This document shows, one piece after another, positions 11,084 through 21,545 of a stretch of DNA of 64,000 nt (the first letter of the stretch is position 1; each line of letters starts with the position of its first letter). Under the pieces are notes generated by a model. The model did no database searches. It had not been told where the DNA came from and saw only the letters and a program-made list of their open reading frames with translations. Location of the stretch: contig NC_064435.1 of assembly GCF_023343835.1 (NCBI RefSeq), positions 83,462,134-83,526,133 of the forward strand, given 5' to 3'. The translations under genes and the position numbers were made by a program. The stretch comes from Lagopus muta. Taxonomy: Eukaryota; Chordata; Aves; Galliformes; Phasianidae.

Positions 11084-13785
11084 CTCTATGTCATTGCTTC
11101 TGGAAAGTTTCTCTTCAAAATAGAAGCACTGTGCTAAAAACAAATTTTAGATATGACTGGAAGAGAGCTCTCTTGTCTGAAGCAAGATGCTATTAGGATG
11201 ATATGAATATCTGCTCCAGTTAGTAAGAATGGAGTTTATTTTGGGGAAATGGCGATGTCCCTTTGCCCCTCTCTGTGTCTCCAGAAAGATTTTCTAATGT
11301 ACTTTAAAGGCTGATAGCAGCAAGGCAACCAGCCTCTTTCCAGAGCAGGCCAAAAGAAACATTAAAAGCTCTGCTAGCATCATGACTCCCTACACCTAAT
11401 TTGGTTCTTGTGGGGCGTACCATGTGACAAAATAATAGCTAGTTGGATCCAGATGCCCAGGCATTGCTGCTGCTACCTCCACTCATATAGGAATGCATTA
11501 ATTTTGAGCCACAGTTACTTTGGCAATGCCTTAAATAGGGGAATTGGAAGAATGGAAAGCAGCCTTTATGAAACTTGGTGATTCATCTAAACAAGTTTTG
11601 TTTCACAAATGAAAAATTTGTACCAGTCTACAGCCCGATTACCTCAGACAAATCTGCCACGATTTGTAATTATATTATTATTTTAAATTAATCCATCCGT
11701 GAATTACAGTTGTCTTTTGTTTATTCACTTGTTTAGACTGGTCTAAAAAAAATGAGCAAAGCTTTCAGCCATTTATAATAAAGGCAAAACAACTAAAAAG
11801 GCCTTTTTTTCCCTTAGTTTGCATTAATGAGTTCATCCCAAAATATATTTGCAATAATATAGGAAATTAAGTTATAAATGTAGGGATGTGCTCCAAGTCA
11901 CCATGAAAATCTGCATGCAAATGCATAATAATCACAAATCTACATTATTACAATATTAAAAAATACCTACAATTAAATTATCATGTGGAAATAATCATAA
12001 TGTTATTGGAAACTCAATTATTGTGGCAACCCTTGTCAAGGAATTAGCAGGCTATGGCAAAGGCAAGTCAGACCTGAATTCATCAAATATATATTATCAC
12101 AATATTACATGTTCACTTCGATTCCATGCAAAGACAAACATCCTCACTCACTAGTATCTGCTCAATGCATTTGTATTATTCATGAACAACTCTGTGATCT
12201 ATTATACATACAAAACTGATTGTACGCTGCTTGCCGGAGGCTACAATGCAGAGACACAGAATTAATTTTATTATATACACATGCATGATAATTGTGTAGA
12301 ATTCAGTCAAATATCAAACTCTGCTCCTGTGCTCCATTATTTTACTTTCCAAAAAGAGGTCTAAGGTCAGCAGCAATTTCTCTTTGGCGACAGTGAAACT
12401 CTTTGTCATTTAGAGTAGAAAGTTCCTGGGTACTAATGAGGCTGGAGCTGTGATGAATGGTCACACATTCCCTTTCCTCTCCAACCCCCACTAATCAAAG
12501 GAAGACTGTAACTTTTATTGAGATTCTCAAGAATTCCTTGCCTCTTTGCCTTTCAGAGATGAAGGCAACACTTACGGCTTCAGAAACTTGACTACAATTT
12601 TGAGAGATGATCAGTATAACTTGAAAAACTTGTTTTCATATAGATTTTTATTTCTTTAAGAGCTACTGTTATTTCAGTAAACTCTTAGAAATGCTTTCAC
12701 AGAGCCATTTTTCCTGCGATAAGTTTTCATTAAAAACAAATGAGGACTCTTTCTTCAACAGGGCAAGAAACTCATAGTATGATCTTTATCTGCTTCCAAA
12801 TCTTTTCCCAGAAAGACAAAGATGAGTACCATCCAAAAAATTTATGGCTGTTTTGAGATACCAGGAGTGAGACATATAAATCCTCAAAAGAGCATTCAAC
12901 AAGGTGCACCACATCAAAGTACTGGGCTGCATTCTAACATGACTAAAAGCTGGACTTCAATATGTTTCAAACTAGGCAAACGCCAGGCCAACTGGGACAA
13001 ATAGCATACGTGTGAATCTCAGCAACACTAAATATCAAACCCTGATTTTTATTTATTTATTTATTTTAGTTCCATTCATTCTTATTATCTATCCAATATC
13101 TGAATTTTTGAATATCATGTTCATCTGAGCTTTTGGTTGAAGAAAATTTACTCCTTACCCAGCACGTTCACAGTAGAGTCCCATTCAAGCATATTTGACA
13201 TTCACTCTTGCATTAATGCATTACTTTCAAGAGTCATAAGCAGAACGTGCATTTCACAGCATTTTTATTCTAGTTTCACAGAATTCATAGAGAGAAACTG
13301 TAGCAAGCACTCTCTAAAATTTCTCTAAGTCTACTCATCAGCTAGGAGTAAACATCCTCATCTTTAAATCTTTTATGTATTTATGTCATGACCAGAGTCC
13401 ATCATTTCATGTAGCTAAGAACAACATGGGATGATCTGGATTTAGTAGCGCATAGCTCACAAGTTTACCCCACAAATGTACTATAAGTGGGTAAAGCCAC
13501 CATTGTTCTAATTAAGCAAAGACACAAAATCTCAAAGAATTGAGCTAACCCCTCACCTAGTATGATGTTCCATCACAATAAATAATGAATGAACAAAATT
13601 GATCTTGGCCCGCTCATAGAATCATGGCAATCAACAACAGAAATAGAAAAAGGACAGCTCTGACAAGCCTCCAGGACAGCAGCTAAAATGCCAGAGGTGT
13701 GGAAGAAAAGACCTTTCATTGAAGACCAACTCAGTAATGCATTTTATCACTAATTGTTTATAAAAGGTAAAGTTCTTAAAAATAC
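11084..13785. other. Apparent intron, 2.7 kb, with AT-rich regulatory-like block
   Basis: Unique sequence. The part at 11870-12310 is treated separately as a candidate enhancer. An (ATTT)n run lies at about 13046-13068. No exon is supported. Confidence 0.45.
11870..12310. promoter_or_regulatory. Candidate enhancer / conserved non-coding block
   Basis: The block holds a perfect octamer motif ATGCAAAT (11915-11922) running directly into ATGCATAATAATC. It also has many TAAT/ATTA homeodomain cores (AATTAAATTATC, CAATTATTGTGG), separated by mixed-composition unique sequence and with few homopolymer runs. This texture is typical of deeply conserved developmental enhancers in bird genomes. It is inference from motif content only; conservation is not visible in one sequence. 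Confidence 0.3.
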
Positions 13786-13891
13786 CTGCCTTTTGGTAGG
13801 CATATGCTGCAATTTCCTTAGTGATAGTAATGACTGAGGGTGCCAGTATCTTTTGAACATCTCCTTCTTCCATGGTAAATCCAGTTATTTC
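13786..13891 (-). CDS. Candidate internal coding exon H, unidentified gene
   Basis: The minus strand has an acceptor (GATATGGCAG) and a donor (GGCAG followed by GTATTTTTAAG) enclosing 106 bp. Only the frame starting in phase 0 is open; the other two contain stops. It encodes 35 residues, beginning EITGFTMEEGDVQKILAP and continuing with SVITITKEIAAYAYQKA. The mixture of Glu, Thr, Ala, Ile and Gly is far from the Leu/Phe/Ser/Lys composition of random frames nearby. The start fits the phase-0 end of the piece at 15435 and the phase-1 end fits the longer form of the exon at 10851. Alternating hydrophobic positions suggest a helix. No family recognised. This is one of the better exons in the chain. 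Confidence 0.55.
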
Positions 13892-14344
13892 CTGCCATAT
13901 CAGGCAATTAGGTGAGCAGTAAGACCTCAAGGCTCGGACAGTGCAATTTCACTTCAACCTTTGCTGTGGAAGTAGTTAACAAGACATTGGCTCAAAGAGA
14001 TTTGCCTAGAGATTGTTAGCTTGACATGCTCTGGCAGGCAGTAATATAATGGGGAGAAAGACCCTACTGAAATTGATTAATTTGTCACCATTACCCAAGA
14101 CCTGACAGTTTTTTCATACATATATGAAGTGTCAGTAGTTCCAGCTTATTCCTCCAATTAGAACTAAACTCATGTAGTTCGGGTTCAGAAAGAAATACAA
14201 AGTTTAAGAAATTGAACCTCATCCAAGCCACCAAACCTCTTAACCATACGAAGATAAGAAAACAGTTCAGAAGATGTGTTTTTACTAAAACTGAAATTGT
14301 TGCTTTGTCTGGTGTACATGAAAATACTTCCATGGGTTACTTAC

Positions 14345-14372
14345 TCAGCATTTTCCTGCTTGTCTTCAACTG
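14345..14372 (-). CDS. Possible 28-bp micro-exon, phase unresolved
   Basis: A very good acceptor (TTTTCTCCTGTGTATGTCAG) is followed 28 bp later by a GTAAGTAA donor on the minus strand. Two frames are open (QLKTSRKML or VEDKQENA). Neither phase joins the candidate exons on both sides, and those two fit each other without it. It may be an alternative exon, a non-coding exon or a decoy. Confidence 0.2.
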
Positions 14373-15434
14373 CTGACATACACAGGAGAAAAGCATTGCT
14401 GTTAAAGCACGTTTTCCAAGCTTGTAGAGTATGTTTATTTTAAAATCCTGTAGCTTTCAATTAGTTTGGCCAAACGCAATTATTAGAAGCCACACTAGAA
14501 CCACCAGGTAACCAGCAAACAGTTCCAAAGACAAGTGTTCTTGTTATTTCTTCAGTTAACATTTATTTTGCATGTATCCATAAAATCACTACATGGAAAG
14601 ACTGTGTATACACAGAACAAGTCTTGGCTTTGCTTTCTTGCCAGGCAGCATTGCTCAAGCACAGACCTCTTGACATTTAATATTCATAGTGCAGAATCAT
14701 CTACTGATTCCAATAAGAACCAAGAAACATTACAAGAGATGCCATACCAAAAAAGAAGTCACAGTTCTGCCTCAAAGTATTTGCAGTTAACAGATTGACA
14801 AATCAACTATTTCCACTGTGTATGGTGTAAGAAGTATTTTTCAGTGATCTTCTAGTCACCTTTAAAAGGAATTGATAGCTCTATATAGTGATGGATAGGA
14901 CATTACTTCAGCAGCTACTGAGGCAAAATATCTATATCACTTTACCTTTGTGCATATGTATTTTATGTCAGCAGAAAATTCAGCATGATAGTGTTAGCAA
15001 AGCTGAATCTTATTCAGAAGACAAAAAAATAAAATTAGGCCAAAATGATCTACGAAGAATTAACTTTTTTTTTTTTTTTAATTTTCATCCTACCAGAAAC
15101 AGTTTGACGTTTAATTTCAGAATTCAGTACTTTTGCATTTATTTATTTTTGAGAGATGCACCCCTTTTCCAATATTTCCCTCCCAACGAGAGACAACCTA
15201 ATAATGGTGTGCCTGTGTCTGTGTTAATAGAACTCTTATTTTCACTTTTAATTAATGGGGGGGGGGTGTGGGGGAACAAAACAAGTATTTTGGGGGAGTC
15301 AGGAATTGAAAAAAAAAAAAAAGTTAAAATAATAATAATAATTTTCAAAAAATCAAATATTTGCATAGTCCTCTTGGCCATGATCGAATGATGCCATGCC
15401 TTCCTAGGAGGCATAATAAGACAGAACAGATTAC

Positions 15435-15474
15435 CTTTGAGGTGAGTTTAGTGTTCTTTGGTAAATGTGCATTA
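15435..15474 (-). CDS. Candidate short coding exon G, unidentified gene
   Basis: On the minus strand an acceptor (GCTGTTCTCAACCAG) and a donor (TCAAAG followed by GTAATCTG) enclose 40 bp. In the frame that takes one base for its first codon it encodes NAHLPKNTKLTSK and ends in phase 0. This is exactly what is needed to connect the phase-2 end of the exon at 16522 to the phase-0 start of the exon at 13891. The exon is short and its support rests largely on that fit, so it is weaker than its neighbours. Confidence 0.35.
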
Positions 15475-16521
15475 CTGGTTGAGAACAGCTTTCCCAAGGC
15501 TGAACAGAGCTGGGTGGGATCAGGGCTTAGGAGTAATGTCCTCCAGTCACATAGATCCCCAGCTCTATCTTCAGCAGCCCACTGACAGCCGCCGGCAACC
15601 CAAATCCCCCAAATGAGACAGTACAGGATGCTCCTTCAAATATCTCCTTGATGCCAAGAATGTTTCTATGGTAATTCTGCATACAAAATTACAGGCTTGT
15701 GCTGTGTAAGAGGCTGTGCAAGGGCCCAAGGAGATGAATAAGCCTATCTAAGGTTGTGCATACCCAGGGGGCTTCCATTATTTTGGGTGCAAGGAAATAC
15801 AAAGATGGAATAATAACAATGTTGTGCTGCACTTCAATTGTTAAATTACTTCAATACCTTGCTCACAGATGTGCGCAAGTGAATCTAATCAAGCAACTCC
15901 TCTAAGACAGCAAAGATTATTTTGAGAGATTATTCCTTTTTCTACTACAGAAAAAGAAGTGCCACCCGTTGGGGATCATTTGTATGTAGGTGCATGTGTG
16001 TGCACACGAACACAGACACTTTCCCTCTTTGAGCACACAAAAAAGCCAAGAGAAAAAAAAATCCCATATATAGAACACCATTCTGAGAAAGATGGGACTT
16101 CTAGTAACAGACTTGCCTTTTCATGCAAAAAAAAAAAAAACCAAAACCAAAACAAAACAAATCCATGCCAAAAACTTGTTTGATTGCTCATATACTTAAT
16201 CTACTTGCACATTTGTAACAAAGAACAACAGGGTAAAAGAAAAGTTGGTATCATCAGAAATGGGTATCTGAAGAAAAAGAAAAGAAAAAAAAGATTTTTC
16301 TATGCTACTCTAAGGCCCAGAAAGGGGAGCTTTTCAAGCTCTTCTTACATAATTTTTGCTTCAGACTCTAAGACAGCACATTCAACAATTCAATTTGCTG
16401 TTCGATAATAGGGACCAGACTGGCTTTTTAATGCATGAAAAGAAGTTGCATCTTTTTTCCTTTATTTTTCTCTATGTTTGTTTGTTACTTACTGACATCA
16501 AATTTCCTGCAGGCATCCTAC

Positions 16522-16570
16522 CTAAGCAACTGAAGAAACTGCTCTAGGGTTTTCCAGGCATCTAATACAC
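16522..16570 (-). CDS. Candidate internal coding exon F, unidentified gene
   Basis: The acceptor is strong (GCACTTTTTATCCAG) and the donor good (TTAG followed by GTAGGATG). The 49 bp between encode VLDAWKTLEQFLQLL in the frame that receives two bases from the previous exon and passes two on. The peptide looks like an amphipathic helix (L..W..L..F..LL). Its start accepts the phase-1 end of the candidate at 31476, and its phase-2 end suits the piece at 15474. It lies about 850 bp beyond the 263-codon gene's stop, past that gene's likely poly(A) signal, so it belongs to a different transcript unless that gene has long alternative forms. Confidence 0.45.
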
Positions 16571-17014
16571 CTGGATAAAAAGTGCTAATTGTCACCAACT
16601 TCCATTAAATGACAGCAGTAAGGCACAAAATGTGCTTGATTTGCAGACACTAGTGCCACTGGGAGTTAGCAGCAGATTAATAATTGTGCAGACCTCAAAC
16701 ATTCCCCTGGCACTGACAGTCTGGGCTTCCAACATAATACCAGATTATGAGGCCTTTGTTTTTAGCTTGCCTTTCTAATGAGGCTCAGGCAATTGCAGTT
16801 TCTCTGTACATGCGTTTGACTCTTCTACCTCCCTGAAAGATTTCTGGTCAATATGAATACTTTTTTTTTTTTCTTTTTGGTGGGAGGGTAGAGATCACAA
16901 ACACGCAACAGCTTTAGCAGTTTTCTGAAAAGCGGGCAGCTCGGTGGACATCATCAAGCCTGAGTTTAAGCGCTCCTAATATCCTGAAGAGAACTGAACC
17001 CTAATTTTGCTCAT

Positions 17015-17020
17015 TTTATT
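17015..17020 (-). terminator. Candidate poly(A) signal AATAAA
   Basis: A canonical AATAAA on the minus strand, about 400 bp beyond the stop codon of the 263-codon frame, at a normal 3' UTR distance. Downstream on that strand the sequence is not obviously GT-rich, so the cleavage site is not certain. Confidence 0.4.
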
Positions 17021-17419
17021 AGTACTAGATGTCCAAGGGAGATGTGTTGTATCACACGCTTAGCAGGCAGCAACTCTGGCATCAAATCACCTTTACTGAT
17101 CATGTCAGACTATGTTCTCAGTTTTTTTCCTTTCTTTTTTTTTCCCCTCTATTTCATGTCATACATGGGCTTGAAGCCTTGAGTGCACATCAAGCATTTC
17201 CTTATTGCAGATATAATCTTATTCCAGCTCCCTGCAGACAAATTCAGGGGCCCATGCTTTGCCTTTCCCTTTCTTCTTGCTCTGCTGTTGCCATTTCCTC
17301 TCAGCTCTCAGCACATGTGGGCACGTTCTCTTGGCTCAGAAGAAACCATCTCATGGCATGCAAGCTTACTGACGGCTCCAGTGGCATTACAAAGCTCATT
17401 TCTGCATGCAGCAACATGA

Positions 17420-18211
17420 TTACGGAGTAGGAGAGGGCAAGGTTGAACGAATGTGTTTTAACACTTCTTTCTTGGTATTTATGACCACGCCATAGCATTC
17501 CTGTAACCTGGCCTGCTGCTGCTCCAGCTGCTTGTGCAAGCTCCTGATCGAACGCAACAGCACGAGTCTTCGGTACATTGCTAGCTGGAGTCGGTACTTC
17601 TCCTTTTCCTCCTTTTTCTTGCTTTCTAGGGTCTCCATTACTGTTGTGGTCTTCATCCAGATGGCTGAGCTCAGACCGCAAGGGCTGCCCTCAATGCAGC
17701 TCTCCACAGGCCACACGCTATCAGCAGGCACGTGGCAGCACCTGAGGTTGTTCATCAATAGGGCCACGACTGCCCTGGGGGGCTCACCAGCCTCCTCAGG
17801 CACCCCAGGGACACACGATGCTTCTGAATCTTGGTCACAGCTACAGTAGATGCTTTCAGAGCATGGTGAGGCAAGGCCCCCAGGCTCGGGTTTACAGACT
17901 GTTGTAGAGCAGGATGAGCCTCCTGCTGATGCACTGACAGCCATCAGGTGGTGCTTGGCCAAGGCAGAAGCCTTGCTCTGTGAATGGCTGCCATTGATGA
18001 CCACTGATGGTCCAGCAAGTGCTTTTGCTTGGGCCACAGCCTTGCTAGAGAGGACAGACAGTCTTTCTGGCATCTCTGAGCCTCTGTTGCCTTCACTAAG
18101 GCTGTCATAGCAATCAGGGAATGCTGTTTCAGCATTGTGAAATGGGTCTTCATCGCAGTTTTTCTGGGTCTCCGCTTCATCTCTTGTTACTGCACATGTT
18201 TCCTCAGCCAT
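17420..18211 (-). CDS. Intact 263-aa protein, acidic N-terminus and basic C-terminal coiled coil
   Basis: This is the only long, well-composed open frame in the window. It starts at an ATG directly preceded by an in-frame TAA and followed by G at +4. A splice acceptor lies 25 bases upstream (TTCCACTTTGTCCGCAG), so this looks like the single coding exon after a 5' UTR intron. Residues 1-50 are acidic. The middle is Ser/Cys/Ala-rich with several Cys pairs (CSCD, CCHV near 125-160). From about 195 to 255 there is a charged, Arg/Lys/Gln-rich heptad-like helix (KKKEEKEKYRLQ, then RLVLLRSIRSLHKQLEQQQ) ending in a TLPSPTP tail. There is no signal peptide or membrane segment, so it is probably cytosolic or nuclear. 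GC content is clearly above the flanks. I do not recognise the family: its layout does not fit what I remember of INSYN1 or INSYN2. Alternatively it is the last exon of a longer protein joined at an internal acceptor, for example GTGCAG at 18190-18195, which would accept a phase-1 exon. Confidence 0.75.
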   Translation of the reverse strand: MAEETCAVTRDEAETQKNCDEDPFHNAETAFPDCYDSLSEGNRGSEMPERLSVLSSKAVAQAKALAGPSVVINGSHSQSKASALAKHHLMAVSASAGGSSCSTTVCKPEPGGLASPCSESIYCSCDQDSEASCVPGVPEEAGEPPRAVVALLMNNLRCCHVPADSVWPVESCIEGSPCGLSSAIWMKTTTVMETLESKKKEEKEKYRLQLAMYRRLVLLRSIRSLHKQLEQQQARLQECYGVVINTKKEVLKHIRSTLPSPTP

Positions 18212-18236
18212 TTATTGCATGAGCTACAGAAACTTT
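18212..18236 (-). other. 5' UTR part of the coding exon, with splice acceptor
   Basis: The acceptor CCGCAG ends at 18237 on the minus strand, with a pyrimidine-rich lead (CCTCATGCTTCCACTTTGTC). The 25 bases before the ATG contain stops in all three frames, so this segment can only be untranslated if that acceptor is used. Confidence 0.55.
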
Positions 18237-18823
18237 CTGCGGACAAAGTGGAAGCATGAGGATTTCATTTCCACATACACAGAGGCACACACACAGCAGA
18301 CCTATGCAGGGTGACATTTGAAGAAAGAATCTCTCCTTGTATTTAACCAATGGACCTATTAATTTTCTAATAAAGCACAACCCTTGGGTCACTTCAGGCC
18401 ATTTCTTGTGATTTGCATTGGATGTTCTTCGAGACACAACATTAATCCAATAATAATTAAAATGATAAACTGTACTATTAACATTCTCAAATCTTTAAAG
18501 CAAAGTGATCTATCCCTGCAGCACTAGCTTTGCTGACTAATTAAACAGAATACAGTTGTAAATGGCTATTGTAAGCACTTCTCCCATTTAAGAACACAGC
18601 TCTAGCAAGTGTAGTTCGTAGAGACGGGTGAGTTATCAGGATTGATCTGCCCTAAAGAGGTGGATGTACCACAAACAGCAGGTTTCATTTAAATGCCCTC
18701 TCTGAGATTAATCAGACTGCTAGCAGTTTGTTTACAAGGTTGCCTTTCTCCCTCCTACTAACTCTATCAGCAGAGCGATAATAGTACTATGCTAGCCATA
18801 GACAGGAAAAAAAGAATACTTAC

Positions 18824-19010
18824 CGAGGTTAGTGGGGGAAAGAAAAAGAGTTACAGTGCATTGTGTCTGCGCATCATGTTTTCCCGAATATGAGTCAGCA
18901 AAAACTGGAACAGAAACATCACTGTGAAGAAGCAGGAGCAGCAATAGCACTACTCTGTTTCACCCAGCAACAACAGAGTGAATCCCAATCACTGAGAAGT
19001 GAAGGGCTGA
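18824..19010 (-). other. Candidate 5' UTR first exon of the 263-aa gene
   Basis: A strong donor (CCTCG followed by GTAAGTATTC) lies about 590 bp upstream of the 18237 acceptor on the same strand, giving a short, well-bounded first intron. The upper end is a guess based on the promoter-like sequence around 19010-19050. No long frame runs through it. Confidence 0.4.
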
Positions 19011-19050
19011 CTTCACCCCCCTGCCCCTCCCCCCTTCCTTATTAAGAGAA
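18885..19050 (-). promoter_or_regulatory. Promoter-like region for the 263-aa gene
   Basis: On the minus strand there is a TTAATAAG TATA-like element near 19037-19046, then a G-rich run (GGGGGGAGGGGCAGGGGGG) resembling Sp1 sites. Further in are ATTGG (inverted CCAAT, near 18988) and a perfect AP-1 motif TGACTCA at 18891-18897. The combination stands out from the AT-rich surroundings. Motif order is unusual and the start site is not determined. Confidence 0.3.
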
Positions 19051-20188
19051 TATTCTTCCCTAGTGTTGAGCTTTTATGTCATATTTGAGTACCAAAATGA
19101 AAACTGGGATTGGATGACATTATTTTTCAACCACAGATCCAAACACACCTAATTTACTCAATATACGGGGATGATACAAATGGCCCATCCTGTCTCTGTC
19201 AATCAGCAAGGAGCAAATACAGCTCCCAGAAGAGTGCAGGACATTCTGGACTCCAATGCATACATGTTTTTCTTCAGAGAAAACAAGCTTAGATAAACTT
19301 TAGATGCATGAACCAAGATGAAACAAGCTTTTGGCACCAAATAAATAGTAAGCATAAAGGCAGCTAGAAGCTGTACATTTAAGTGTTTAATATACACTTA
19401 TATTTAATTATGGTGACCTAATCTTTCAGAAAATAAAATAGTGCAGCCAACTTAAATATCTAATAGAACAGTAAACTTCATCTGCACCTTTGATGTTTAG
19501 AAAAGCTATCTTCAGCATCTTCCCCCACTTGTAAGGAACAAAATTCAAAAAATATCTATCTGCATCTACTTTTGTGAATCTGCCACAGGGCTTATGCTGC
19601 CCTGAGGCTTTCTCTACTTTATTCTCTTAATATGAATAAAAGAAAGAACCAACCCAAAATATTTCCTAGAATCTTCCTGGAGCTGGAAAGAATGAGGGTA
19701 GATTCTATCTCCACTTCTATATACAATACAACACAGATAATTTTTTAGTTATTTATTTTTTTTAATGTTTCATCTGACTATCTCTCTCCCTCTAATTAAT
19801 CTGTTAAATGAGATATAATTCCAAGGGTGGAACATCTGAACTCCAGCTAACACAAATCTATACACCAAAGTCTACTTGAACACTGTTTTCTTGCGTGTTC
19901 TAAAAAATATTTTGCACTGAATCGCTGAAATAACTAATTCTACTGTGTTTATGTGCCAAATTATGCTGCAATTAGACTATGAAGAAATTAATATACTGTG
20001 AGTAAGTAAACTTTGTAAGGCTGTATTTTAGTAATTTCCATTTGTATGAATCAGAAGTTAGGTTAATTGACAAGCACAGAACTCAGATACCAGGAGTTTT
20101 ACTCCAAGAAGGATCATTCGAATACAGCATTGTGCATAAGCCTAGTTTTGGCTGCTCTCTCTCCAAAGTGCTGCAGGTACGTCTTACC
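19051..20188. other. Non-coding stretch
   Basis: AT-rich unique sequence between the promoter-like region and the next CR1. I see no exon with two convincing splice sites and no repeat. Confidence 0.5.
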
Positions 20189-20372
20189 ATAGAATCATAG
20201 ACTCCATAGAGTTGGACTAGATGACCTTTAAAGGTGTCTTCCAACTCCCCTGCAATGAACAAGGACATTTACAGCTAGATCAGATCGCTCAGAGCCTAGT
20301 CCAGCCGGGCCTTGAATGTCTCCAGGAATGGAGCACCCACCACCTCTCCGGGTAACTTGTTGCCCTGTCTTC
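20189..20372 (-). mobile_element. CR1 LINE 3' fragment with internal inversion
   Basis: The flanks read as a minus-oriented CR1 3' end: CATAGAATCATAG at the start, then CCCCTGCAATGAACAAGGAC, GCTCAGAGCC, CCTTGAATGTCTCCAGG and CACCACCTCTCCGGG. The piece at 20209-20247, normally GAGTTGG-AAGGGACC-TTAAA-...-CCAACTC in this orientation, is instead present as its reverse complement (GAGTTGGACTAGATGACC, then TTTAAAGGTGTC and TTCCAACTC). It is therefore locally inverted between its own GAGTTGG/CCAACTC arms. Confidence 0.88.
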
Positions 20373-20822
20373 CAACTACAAAGAGGACAGTGGATGGATG
20401 CTGTGAGGTAATATATGGTCTCAAGCTGTGCCAATATGTTTCTGCCAGTCATAATATTCTGTTCTTCCCTTCTAACTTTGCAGCAATTTGCTAAAAAAAT
20501 CAACATTTTCTAGTAGTCCAACAGGACATGATAGATAAGAGGATATATATTTTTCTAACTTTAAATCTCTCTGCAGCTTCATTTTTTTTCAGCAAATCTT
20601 CATAGGCTTTTTCTTTGAAGGGAAAGGGGTTTAAAAAAGCCACACAACAGATTTTTAAATAAAAAAATATTCATTTTTTATAGATGTAGACCTAGATGGA
20701 ATAAGTGAGATTTGGTACAGTCACCTAAACAAAAACTACAAACAAAATCAAAACTCATTGAGCTAGATGGCTCTTTACAGAATGTGACTACTTCTGTGGT
20801 GATCTATGAAATTCAACATAAG

Positions 20823-20846
20823 AAAAAAAAAAAAAAAAAAAAAAAA
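20823..20846. repeat. Poly(A) tract, A24
   Basis: Uninterrupted A run with no recognisable retroelement body on its 5' side. Confidence 0.95.
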
Positions 20847-21482
20847 TCAGTCATTTAAACTTAGAGCTTTAGCACAACAAAAATACTGTAAGATATGGAG
20901 TAGTATTGAAATCCAATGCATATTTCCTTTTTACTTTGTTTTTCTTTATTCATAATTTTCTAAAATTTCATCTAGAGGATCAGATTGAATTCTTCTAGAT
21001 TCAGATGGTGCCTGAAAGTGAACGTGTGTTGAACACTTCAGACAAGGACCGAGATACTTAAATTTGAAAGCGGGAACAAAAGCATGGAGTTTTCAGGAAA
21101 ACAGGGAGACCAATGGATACCTTTCGGGAGAAGTGCATTCTGTATTTATAGCTGGGATATAAGGAAGAACACAGTCTACTTCAAATGGAAACACATAAAT
21201 TCTTGTTCAATTCTTGACAACAATCCTACTTTACCAAGATTGGACAAAGTAACTCCTAAAATTTAGCTCTCTTTTATTTACAAATCAACAGGTTAATAAA
21301 GAGACAAGAAAAGACCTTGTAAAAGCTTCTTCTGTGAGAAGCACATTGTGCCATTTCACTTTATGAGGAAACTTCTGGAAGAGTTTGCAGCTCCAACTGA
21401 GAATCTGTGGTAGGCTTTATTGAATGCCTGTTGCTCATTTTGGACCTGCTTTCCAAGGTTCTGTCTGTGGGAAGCTTTCCAG

Positions 21483-21545
21483 GCAGAAGCTGTTTCAAAT
21501 TTCACAGTGAATTCACCTGTCAGTCCAATACAACAAACGTTTCAG
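21483..21545 (+). CDS. Possible plus-strand coding exon, 63 bp
   Basis: On the plus strand an acceptor (TTCTGTCTGTGGGAAGCTTTCCAG) and a donor (TTTCAG followed by GTAGGTAG) enclose exactly 21 codons. The phase 0-0 frame reads AEAVSNFTVNSPVSPIQQTF plus Gln. One other frame is also open. It is on the opposite strand to the exon chain and no compatible neighbour is established, so a pseudo-exon or non-coding RNA exon is quite possible. Confidence 0.25.

Noticed and set aside
14888..15391. 167-codon plus-strand open frame
   Set aside because: It runs through a T15 tract, an A14 tract and an (AAT)n run, and its length is due to low-complexity sequence.
17420..18211. Identification as INSYN2A/INSYN2B (FAM196), a family known to sit inside DOCK genes
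   Set aside because: Length (263 versus well over 400 residues) and the layout do not fit what I remember of that family, so I give no symbol.
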